Origin: Pseudomonas parakoreensis
GTDB taxonomy: Bacteria > Pseudomonadota > Gammaproteobacteria > Pseudomonadales > Pseudomonadaceae
Assembly (NCBI RefSeq): GCF_021602155.1
Contig: NZ_BQHY01000004.1
Location: 62,001 to 126,000 of the forward strand
Length of the DNA stretch: 64,000 nucleotides
Reading direction: 5' to 3'
Position 1 is the stretch's first letter. Each line of letters begins with the position of its first letter. This document shows positions 1-9,200 of this stretch, piece after piece. The notes below the pieces were generated by a model that was not told where the DNA came from, searched no databases, and worked only from the letters and a program-made list of their open reading frames with translations. The position numbers and the translations under genes were made by a program.

Positions 1-3000
1 CAGGTACTCGAGGTTGCCGTCGGCCAGCCAACGCGCCTGATCGCCGGTACGGTACATGCGCGCCTGCGGCTCGTCGCTGAACGGATCGAACAGGAACTGC
101 GCAGCGCTCAGCTCCGGGCGATTCAGATAGCCGCGCGCCACGCCCGCGCCGCCGACATACAACTCGCCCGCCACCCCCACCGGCACCGGGTGCTGCTCAG
201 CGTCCAGCACATAGACTTTGGCGTTAGCAATCGGGCGGCCGATATGCAGCGGCTTTTCCGGTTCGACCCGGCCCGAGGTGGCGACCACCGTCGCTTCAGT
301 CGGGCCATAGTTGTTGATCACCTCGAAGGTTTGCGCACGGTTGAACTGACGCAGTCGGTCGCCGCCGATCAGCAGCGTGCGCAAGGTCGGGTGCTGCAAT
401 TGCCGGCTGAACGCGTATTCGGCCACGGGCGTCGGCAGGAAGCTGACCTGCAACGGCTGCGCGCACCACCAGTCGAGCAACTCGTCGAGGTGCTCGTTGC
501 GGATCGACGGCGGCGGCAGGTGCAAGGTCGCGCCAACACACAGCGCCGGCCAGACTTCCCAGGCCATCGCATCGAAACCGAAGCCGGCGACACTCGCGGT
601 CTGGCTGCCGGTCTGCAAATCAAAGGCTTCAGCGTGCCAGTGCACGAGGTTTTCCAGGGTCGCGTGCTCGACCATCACCCCTTTCGGTTGGCCGGTGGAA
701 CCGGAGGTGTAGATCACGTAAGCCAGATGGTTCGGCGTCAATGCCGGCACCTGCGGATTGGCATCCGAGAGGTGCTGCCAGAGGTCGTTGTCCAGATCGA
801 CGACCGGCACGCCACCGAGCAGATCGCGAGTCGAGGCCTGCGCCACGACCGCCACCGGGGCGCAGTCCTGCAACAGATAGGCGATGCGTTCCGGCGGATA
901 CGCCGGATCGACCGGCACATAACCGGCGCCGGCCTTGAGGATCGCCAGCAGCGCCACCAGCATGTCCGGACTGCGCCGGGCGCACAGGGCGACCCGGTCA
1001 TCGGGCTGCACGCCAAGGCCTATCAGGTGATGCGCCAGACGATTGGCCCGCTGATTGAGTTCGCCATAGCGCAACTGCTGCGCACCTTGCACCGCCGCCA
1101 ACGCTGCAGGGTGCGCGGCCGCCCGGGCCTCGAACAAACGCTGCACGGTTTGTGCCGGCGGGAAGTCGCGACCGCTGATGTTAAAGCCGACCAGGACCCG
1201 CTGGCGTTCGCTCGGCGACAGCACCGAGATCTGCCGCAGCGGCGTGGCCGGATTGTGCTCCAGCGCCGTCAGCAGATTGTGCAGCGCGGTCTGCAGGTAA
1301 TCGCAGACCCGCGCACCATCTACCTGCGGCACCGCCTGCACGCTCAGGCGGAAACCGGTGCCGAGGTCATCGACGCTGACCACCAGCGGATAGTTGCTGC
1401 GCTCGCGCGAGCTGAGAATCTCGATCCCGTCCCAGGTCACGCCTGCCGGTTCCGCCGCGCTATGGCGATAATTGAGCAAGCTGCTGAACAGCGGCAGCGA
1501 CGCCGCCACACCGCTGCAACGCTGGGCCAGCGACAGCGAGGCCTGCTCATGCGCCAGCAATTGCGCCAGACGCTCATGAGTAACGCGCACGCCTTGCTCT
1601 ACCGAGGTAGCGCCAACACTGACCCGCAACGGCAAGGTGTTGATGAACATGCCGAGTGCGCGGTCGGCGCCCTCGCCGCCCTGCATGCGCCCGAGCAGCA
1701 CGGTGCCGAATACCACATCCTCACGGCCCGAGACCTTTGCCAGCACCTGACCCCAGGCCTGGTGCACCAGACTCGCGGCGCTGATGCCGAGGCGCCGCGC
1801 CTGTTCGCGCAAGCGCTGGGCCACGCTCGAATCCAGCGCTTGCGCGCTCTCGACGCTGCTGCTGCCATCGCCATGCACGTCCTGCACACCGAAGGCCACG
1901 GTCGGCTCGTCGATGTCGCCGAGCATGTCGCGGAAGAACGCTTCGTGCGCTTGGGTATCGGCATGCTGTTGCGCCTGCGCCACGTAGTTGCGGTACTGCA
2001 CCGGCGCCGGCAGATCGACACCGCTCGGTTGCAGACTGTCGTTCATTTCCGCGAGCAGCACTTCCAATGCAGTGTGATCGAGGACGATGTGGTGCAGCAA
2101 CAGGATGCCGACCCAGCGCTGCTGTGCACGGTCTTCGGTGTAGGCCAGACGCATCAGCGGCGCGCGGCGCAGGTCGAGGCGGTAGTGCCGTGGATCGAAC
2201 CGCGCCTGCATCTGCGCCAGCACATCGCCTTCCAGCAGGTCGGCGTCGATCCGCTCCAGTGCCAGCGGCGCCTCGCGCCAGACCACTTGCACCGGCTCCT
2301 CAAGCCCTTCCCAGAACACGCTGGTGCGCAGGATGTCGTGGCGCGCGATCACCGCGTTCAGCGCGCGGACAAAGGCCTTGATCTGCGCCAGTCCGGCGAA
2401 GGCAAATTGCGCCTGCAACACGTAGGGGTCACCGGCGCTGGTCGCCAGATGGTGGTAGAGAATCCCCGCCTGCAACGGTGCCAGACCGTAAATGTCCTGC
2501 ACATTGCCGACGCCGCCGGGCACGCTGGCGACCACGCGGTCGATGGCGGCCTGATCCAGCGTGGCCAGCGGCAGCATGTCCGGGGTGATCCGCGTGCAAT
2601 CGATAGCGATCAGATTGTCCGGCACCCGCAGGGCGTGACGGTGACTCAGGGTCGCCGCCAGCGCCGCGACGCTCGGCTGGCCGAACAGCACGCGCACGTC
2701 GCACTGCAAGTCGTGCTGACGCATGCGTTCGATCAGTTTCACCGCCAACAGCGAATGGCCGCCAAGCTCGAAGAAGTTGTCGTGTCGCCCGACCTGTTCA
2801 ACCCCGAGCAAGGTCTGCCAGATGCCGGCGATCAGGGTTTCAACTTCCCCCACTGGGGCTTCGAAACCCCGACGGGCAAAGGCATCGCTGTCCGGTTGTG
2901 GCAAGGCTTTGCGATCAAGCTTGCCATTGGTGGTCAGCGGCAATGCGTCGAGGCGCACAAACGCACTCGGCACCATGTAGTCGGCCAGCGATTGCAACAA

Positions 3001-6000
3001 CGCGTCGCGCAGTTGCGCGGCGCTCGGTTCAGTGCCTTCGGCGGCCAGCCAGTAGGCGACCAGACGCTTGTCACCGGGACTGTCTTCACGAGCGATTACC
3101 AGCGCTTCGCGCACACCGGCGCAGGCGGCGAGGCGAGCTTCAATTTCACCGAGCTCAATGCGGAAACCACGGATTTTCACTTGATCGTCGTTGCGCCCCA
3201 GGTAGTCGAGGCTGCCATCCGCTGACCAGCGCGCGAGGTCACCGGTCTTGTACAGGCGCGCTGCAGCACGGCCGCTGAACGGGTCGGCGATAAAGCGTTC
3301 AGCAGTCAGGGCTTCGCGGTTGAGGTAACCCCGGGCAACCCCGGCGCCACCGACGTACAACTCGCCGATCACGCCGACCGGTACCGGTTCGCGCTGCGCG
3401 TCGAGCACGTACAGTTGCAGGTCGGGAATGCCCACACCGATCGGGCTGCGCCCGACCAGTTGCGCGTCCGCTGCTTCCAGTGGGCGATAGGTCACGTGCA
3501 CCGTGGTTTCAGTGATGCCGTACATGTTCACCAGCCGCGTACCGGCATTGCCGAGCCGCGCGTACCACGGTTTGAGCAGGCCCGGCTCCAGGGCTTCGCC
3601 GCCGAAGATCACCTCGCGCAGCGAATGCTGCAACGGGCTGCGGCCCTGCGCGGCGATCAACTGGCGGAAGGCGCTCGGCGTTTGATTGAGCACGGTGACG
3701 CCAGTGCGGCACAGCAGCGCGTAGCAGTCGTCCGGCGAGCGGCTGACGGCCTGCGGCACCAGCAGCAACTGGCCGCCGAACGCCAGCGCGCCCCAGATTT
3801 CCCACACCGAGAAATCGAAGGCGAAGGAATGGAACAGCGCCCACACATCTTGCGGGTTGAAGTTGAACCAGTCGTGGGTCGCGGAAAACAGGCGCGTGAC
3901 ATTGTGGTGTTCGACCATCACGCCTTTGGGCAGCCCAGTGGAGCCCGAGGTGTAGATCACGTAGGCGAGATGACTCGGACTCAGCTCGGGAATCTGCGGA
4001 TTGCTGCCGAGTTCAGCTTGCAATTGCACACTGTCCAGATCGATGCTCGGCACGGCGAGCGCGCCAACCCGGTCCAGCGTATCGGCCTGGGTCAGCACCG
4101 CCACCGGGGCGCTGTCCTGCAAGGTGTAGGCAATGCGCTCCAGTGGATACGCCGGGTCGATCGGCACGTAACCGGCGCCAGCCTTGAGGATACCGAGCAG
4201 GCCGATGATCATCTGCGGGCCGCGCTCGACGCAGATCGCCACGCGTTGATCCGGGCGAATCCCCAGCGCCAGCAGATGATGCGCAAGCTGGTTGGCGCGG
4301 CGATTGAGTTCGCCGTAGCTCAACGTCTGCTCCTCGAACAGCAGCGCTGTGGCCTCCGGGCGTGCCGCCGCATGCGCTTCGAACTGCTGATGGATCAACG
4401 GCGTTTGCGGGAACTGCGGCAACGGCGAGTTGACTCCGTGCAGCAGGTATTCGCGCTCGGCCGCTGGCAGAATATTCAGCTGGTGCAGCGGCGCATCCGG
4501 GTTCGATTGCAAGGCCTGTAGCAGGCTGTGCAACGCGGTGTGCAGGTAAGCGGCGATGCGTTCGGCACCCAGCGCCGCATCCGCCAGCGCGGTGATGCGC
4601 AAGTCTTCGCCGAGGTCGTCGATGTTGATCGTCAGCGGGTAGTTGGTGCGCTCGCGGGCGCCCAGCACTTGCACGCCAGGGGCCAGTTCGCTGACCTCGG
4701 CGATCTCTTCGCTGCTGCTGTGGCGATAGTTGAGGATCGCGCTGAACAACGGCGTCGGCACCGCCACCGCACTGCAACGTTGGGCCAGGGCCAGCGAGGT
4801 CTGTTCATGGCCGAGCAACGCGGTCAGGCGTCGATGGGTGGCCAGCACCCCGGCGCGCACGCCGTCCTGCCCGACATCCACCCGCAGCGGCAAGGTGTTG
4901 ATGAACATCCCCAGCGCCTGTTCGCCGCCCTCACCCGCCTCCATCCGCCCCAGCAACACGGTGCCGAACACCACCGCCGTGCGCCCGGACAACTGGCCGA
5001 GCACCCGCGCCAGCGCCAGGTGCATCAGGCTGGCGACGCTGACGCCGAGCTGACGCGCCTGGCCGCGCAGTGGTCGGCTCAAATCGGCGTCGAGCATCAG
5101 CACGGCTTCTTCGATGTCCTGGCCGTCGCCCTGCACGTCCTGCAGACCACAAGGCAAGGTCGGCTCGTCGATATCGGCGAGCATCTCGCGAAAGAACGCT
5201 TCATGGGATTGCTCGTCCAGACCCATGCGCGCCTTGGCCAGGTGATCACGGTACGGCACCGGCGGTCCGACCCGCGCGGTCTGGCCGAGCAGGTGCGCGC
5301 GGGTTTCGCGGCGCACCACGTCGAGGGCGACGTGGTCCATGATCAGGTGATGGAACAGCAACAGCGCGACCACGCGCCCGTTGGCCGGGTCCATGGCGTA
5401 CACCAGACGCAGCAGCGGCGCCTGCTGGATGTCGAGGCGGAAGTATCGTGGGTCGTGGCGCTCCAGCAGTTGCGCCAATGCATCCGCGCCCGGGTCGAGG
5501 GCGATTTCCTCGCAGTGCAGACGAGCCTGCCGCTGCACCACTTGCAGCGGTTCGTCCAGGCGTTCCCAGGCAAACGAGGTGCGCAGAATGTCGTGGCGTT
5601 CGATCATCCACTGCAACGCCTCGGCGAAGGCCTCCAGCCGTTCGCGGCTGTCGAAGGCAAACCGTGCTTGTGACACGTAAGGATCGCCGGCGGCTGCCGA
5701 CAGGTGCAGGTAGAGCATGCCTTCCTGCAACGGCGCCAGCGGGTAAATGTCCTGCAAGTTGGCGGCGCCACCGGGCACCTTGGCCACCAGCCGGTCGATG
5801 GTCGGCTGATCCAGCGTCACCAGCGGCAGCATGTCCGGGGTGATGCGAAACGCCGGGCTCAGCCAGTCGCCACCATGACGGGCGACCAGTTCCAGCAGCT
5901 GCGCCTTGTGTTCGCTGAGGCTGTCCCACAACGCATCGTCCAGCGCGTCGTCGCTGCCCAGAATGACCAGGTCTTCATCTTCCTGTTGAAGGCGGATCGC

Positions 6001-6039
6001 ATGGGTGGAAAGAACAGCCATCAGTTCGCTGAAATGCAT
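1..6039 (-). CDS. Non-ribosomal peptide synthetase, lipopeptide type (3' end outside window)
   Basis: This is the second NRPS of a lipopeptide assembly line, open for 2013 codons and cut at the left edge. In order: a TubC_N-like acidic docking domain (about residues 10-55), a condensation domain (HHLIMDH near 231), an A domain (YTSGSTG near 696) with specificity residues D-F-W-N-I-G-M-V-H = Thr, a T domain (GGHSLL near 1096), a dual C/E domain (HHLATSAGD near 1196, HHIVLDH near 1318) and an A domain (near 1776) with D-A-W-F-L-G-N-V-V = Leu. The last A domain is cut just after its RTGD motif. Start ATG at 6039 is chosen because it gives the complete docking domain, although its ribosome site is weak. 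The specificity codes were read by hand alignment to GrsA. The family role (cytoplasmic, surfactant cyclic lipopeptide) is known; the exact product is inferred. Confidence 0.93.
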   Translation of the reverse strand, partial: MHFSELMAVLSTHAIRLQQEDEDLVILGSDDALDDALWDSLSEHKAQLLELVARHGGDWLSPAFRITPDMLPLVTLDQPTIDRLVAKVPGGAANLQDIYPLAPLQEGMLYLHLSAAAGDPYVSQARFAFDSRERLEAFAEALQWMIERHDILRTSFAWERLDEPLQVVQRQARLHCEEIALDPGADALAQLLERHDPRYFRLDIQQAPLLRLVYAMDPANGRVVALLLFHHLIMDHVALDVVRRETRAHLLGQTARVGPPVPYRDHLAKARMGLDEQSHEAFFREMLADIDEPTLPCGLQDVQGDGQDIEEAVLMLDADLSRPLRGQARQLGVSVASLMHLALARVLGQLSGRTAVVFGTVLLGRMEAGEGGEQALGMFINTLPLRVDVGQDGVRAGVLATHRRLTALLGHEQTSLALAQRCSAVAVPTPLFSAILNYRHSSSEEIAEVSELAPGVQVLGARERTNYPLTINIDDLGEDLRITALADAALGAERIAAYLHTALHSLLQALQSNPDAPLHQLNILPAAEREYLLHGVNSPLPQFPQTPLIHQQFEAHAAARPEATALLFEEQTLSYGELNRRANQLAHHLLALGIRPDQRVAICVERGPQMIIGLLGILKAGAGYVPIDPAYPLERIAYTLQDSAPVAVLTQADTLDRVGALAVPSIDLDSVQLQAELGSNPQIPELSPSHLAYVIYTSGSTGLPKGVMVEHHNVTRLFSATHDWFNFNPQDVWALFHSFAFDFSVWEIWGALAFGGQLLLVPQAVSRSPDDCYALLCRTGVTVLNQTPSAFRQLIAAQGRSPLQHSLREVIFGGEALEPGLLKPWYARLGNAGTRLVNMYGITETTVHVTYRPLEAADAQLVGRSPIGVGIPDLQLYVLDAQREPVPVGVIGELYVGGAGVARGYLNREALTAERFIADPFSGRAAARLYKTGDLARWSADGSLDYLGRNDDQVKIRGFRIELGEIEARLAACAGVREALVIAREDSPGDKRLVAYWLAAEGTEPSAAQLRDALLQSLADYMVPSAFVRLDALPLTTNGKLDRKALPQPDSDAFARRGFEAPVGEVETLIAGIWQTLLGVEQVGRHDNFFELGGHSLLAVKLIERMRQHDLQCDVRVLFGQPSVAALAATLSHRHALRVPDNLIAIDCTRITPDMLPLATLDQAAIDRVVASVPGGVGNVQDIYGLAPLQAGILYHHLATSAGDPYVLQAQFAFAGLAQIKAFVRALNAVIARHDILRTSVFWEGLEEPVQVVWREAPLALERIDADLLEGDVLAQMQARFDPRHYRLDLRRAPLMRLAYTEDRAQQRWVGILLLHHIVLDHTALEVLLAEMNDSLQPSGVDLPAPVQYRNYVAQAQQHADTQAHEAFFRDMLGDIDEPTVAFGVQDVHGDGSSSVESAQALDSSVAQRLREQARRLGISAASLVHQAWGQVLAKVSGREDVVFGTVLLGRMQGGEGADRALGMFINTLPLRVSVGATSVEQGVRVTHERLAQLLAHEQASLSLAQRCSGVAASLPLFSSLLNYRHSAAEPAGVTWDGIEILSSRERSNYPLVVSVDDLGTGFRLSVQAVPQVDGARVCDYLQTALHNLLTALEHNPATPLRQISVLSPSERQRVLVGFNISGRDFPPAQTVQRLFEARAAAHPAALAAVQGAQQLRYGELNQRANRLAHHLIGLGVQPDDRVALCARRSPDMLVALLAILKAGAGYVPVDPAYPPERIAYLLQDCAPVAVVAQASTRDLLGGVPVVDLDNDLWQHLSDANPQVPALTPNHLAYVIYTSGSTGQPKGVMVEHATLENLVHWHAEAFDLQTGSQTASVAGFGFDAMAWEVWPALCVGATLHLPPPSIRNEHLDELLDWWCAQPLQVSFLPTPVAEYAFSRQLQHPTLRTLLIGGDRLRQFNRAQTFEVINNYGPTEATVVATSGRVEPEKPLHIGRPIANAKVYVLDAEQHPVPVGVAGELYVGGAGVARGYLNRPELSAAQFLFDPFSDEPQARMYRTGDQARWLADGNLEYL

Positions 6040-6188
6040 GGGATAACCTGCTGTAAATACGAGAAAAAGGAGCGCGCAGCCGCGAGTCCGTGCCTGCTGC
6101 GCGCAGCCTGGAAAAGCTAAAACATCGGGGCTTGCGGGGCTGACATGGGAAGCGGGGACAAGCCGCCGGCTCGGGCGCCGCAATCCCC

Positions 6189-6278
6189 CCCTGTAGGAGC
6201 TGCCGCAGGCTGCGATCTTTTGATCTTGCTGTTAAAAGCCAAATCAAAAGATCGCAGCCTGCGGCAGCTCCTACAGGG
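6189..6278. repeat. Perfect REP-pair hairpin (family A) between the two NRPS genes
   Basis: Two 36-nt arms (6189-6224 and 6243-6278) are perfect reverse complements around an 18-nt loop. The arm core is GGAGCTGCCGCAGGCTGCG. The same element recurs at 24183, 43250 and 44187. It fills most of the 246-bp gap between the NRPS genes and begins 149 bp upstream of the downstream start codon. It may attenuate or pause transcription, but no long U-tract follows it. Confidence 0.9.
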
Positions 6279-6285
6279 TTCGGCG

Positions 6286-9200
6286 TCAGAGCCGGCGTTT
6301 GCGGGCCAGGCTCGGGATAGTGGTTGGCGGGATGAACACTTGCTGCGCCTCGGGTGTGGTGCTGAGCGCCAGCGCCGCCAGGGTCGGCTGACTGAACAGC
6401 GCCCGGGCGTCGGTGTGCAAACCGCTCTGGCGCATGCGCGCCACCAGACTCACCGCCAACAACGAGTGCCCGCCCAGTTCGAAGAAGTTGTCGTGACGAC
6501 CGACCTGTTCGACGCCGAGCACCTCGCCCCAGATCCGCGCCAGCGTGGTTTCGACTTCGCCCTCGGGTGCCACGTATGGGCGATTGATGACGGCATCGGC
6601 CCCCGGCTCCGGCAAGGCTTTGCGATCGATCTTGTCGTTCGGTGTCAGTGGCAAGGCGTCGAGTCGCACGAACGCGCCCGGCACCATGTACTCGGGCAAA
6701 CGCTCCAGCACATGCGCGCGCAGAGTTTCCAGTGACGGCGCGTCGATACCGGCGCGCACGGTGTACCAGGCCACCAGACGCTCATCTCGGACCATCACCA
6801 CCGCCTCGCGAATCGCCGAATGCTCGATCAACCGTGCCTCGATTTCTCCCGGCTCCAGACGCAAGCCCCGCAGCTTGATCTGGAAGTCGTTGCGACCAAG
6901 GAATTCCAGCTCGCCGTGATTGTTGTAGCGCGCCAGATCGCCCGTTCGGTACAGGCGATCACCCGGCACAAACGGGCTGTCGATAAAACGCTCGGCCTGC
7001 ACCTCCGGCAGCCCGTGATAGCCCCGCGCCACGCCGACGCCACCAATGTGCAACTCACCGCTGACGCCTTGCGGTACCGGTTGACCGTACGCATCGAGCA
7101 CGTACAGCCGCGTGTTGCTCAAGGCTGTACCGATTGGCACCACGCTCTCCGGCACCGGCATGTCCGGTTCCAGCGTCCAGCCCGTGCTGTCCACAGTAGT
7201 TTCGGTCGGGCCATAAACGTTGTGCAACCGCACCCACGGCAGGCGATCACGCACTTGGCGGGCCAGCGCCGCGCTGAGTTCGCCGCCACCGTTGAGCACA
7301 TCGGTCAGGCTGGTGCATTGCTCGACACCGTCCTGCTCGATGAACTGCTGCAGCAAGGCAGGCACAAACTTGACCACCGTCACCTGCTGCTCACGAATGG
7401 TCTGCACCACATACGCCGAATCGCGATTGCCGTCCGGCCGCGCCAGTATCAATCGCATCCCGGAACACAGCGGCCAGAAGATCTCCCACACCGAACTGTC
7501 GAAGCTGAACGGCGCCTTTTGCAGCAGCGCACCGTGTTCGGTCGGCGGACTGAGCTGCGAACCCCAATGCACCATGTTGCAGGCGCTGCGGTGTTCGATC
7601 ATCACGCCTTTGGGCAACCCCGTAGAACCCGAGGTGTAGATCATGTAAGCGAGGTTCAAAGCACTCAGGCCCGGCACCTGCAGATTGTCTGACGGCTGCT
7701 GCTCCCAACTGCCGTGATCCAGATTGATCATCGTCACACCCGGCTCACCCAGCAATTGCCGCGTGGCGCCATGCATCAACAGTGCGACCGGCGCGCTGTC
7801 CTGCAGCATGTAGTTCAGGCGCTCCAGCGGATAGTCCGGATCCAGCGGCACATAGGCGCCGCCAGCCTTGAGAATCCCCAGCAGACCGATCACCAGATCC
7901 AGCCCGCGCTCGACACAGATCGCTACGCGCGAGTCCGGTTGAACGCCGAGTTCGCGCAGGTGATGGGCCAGACGATTGGCGCGCTGATTGAGCTCGAGGT
8001 AAGTCAGGGTTCCCTGCGCGGATTGCAGCGCGATGGCGTCTGGCTTACGCCGCACCTGTGCTTCGAACAACGCGTGCAGTGGCTGGTCCAGCGGACAATC
8101 GACCTCGGTGGCGTTGAACGTGATCAGCAAACGTTGCAACTCCTCGGCTCGCAGGATCGGCAAGCGGTTCAACAGTTGTTGCGGAGTCTGCTCCAAGGCC
8201 TGTACCAGGCCGCTCAACGCGGTTTGCATGTAGCCGCAAATCCGTTGCGCGCCGATCTGCGCCACGGCCCTGCCGGTGAGGCGCAAGCCGTTGCCGTAAT
8301 CATCCACGCTCATGGTCAGCGGGTAATTGGTGCGCTCCTCGTTGGCTAGGGTTTCGATGCCTTGCCAGGCCTGACTGGACGGCTCCAGCAATTCAGATTC
8401 GTCACTGTGCCGGTAGTTGAGCAGCGCGCTGAACAACGGTGACGGCGAGGCGACGCCGCTGCAGCGCTGAGCCAGTGCCAGCGACGCGTGCTCATGGCCG
8501 AGCAGCGCGGTCAGTCGCGCATGGGTGGCGCGCACGGCGTCGAGCACCCCGGCATCGACATCGATGCGCAACGGCAAGCTGTTGATGAACACGCCCAAAG
8601 CGCGGTCAGCGCCCTCGCCGCCTTGCATGCGCCCCATCAGCACCGTGCCGAACACCACACGCTGCTGGCCGGACGTCGCCGCCAGCACCCGCGCCCACGC
8701 CAGATGGATCAGACTCGCCACGCTGCCCCCGGCCTGGCGTGCCTGGGTGCGCAAGCGCTGATAGACGTCAGCCGGCAGGGTCTGCTGCGCTTCGTCAATG
8801 CCGCGTCCGTCGCCCTGCACTTCCATCAGCCCGAATGGCAGGGTCGGCTCGTCGATGTCCGCCAGTTGCGCGCGGAAAAACGCCTCGTGTTCCTGCTCGC
8901 TGACGCCCAGCCGCGTTTGCGCCACGTAATTGCGATACGGCACTGGCGGCGCCAGCGCCACAGTGTGTCCGCACAGGCTGGCCTGCAGTTCGCCGCGCAT
9001 CACTTCAAGGGCGATGTGGTCCATGGCCAGATGATGGAACAGCAGAATCCCCACCACCCGATCCAGCACCGGATCACGCGCATATACCAGACGCAGCAAC
9101 GGCGCCTGGCTGACGTCGAGGCGATAACGCCGGGCGTTGAAACGCTCGTGCAACTGTTCAAGGATCGGCCCGTCACGCGGATCCAGCTCGACCTCCTGCA

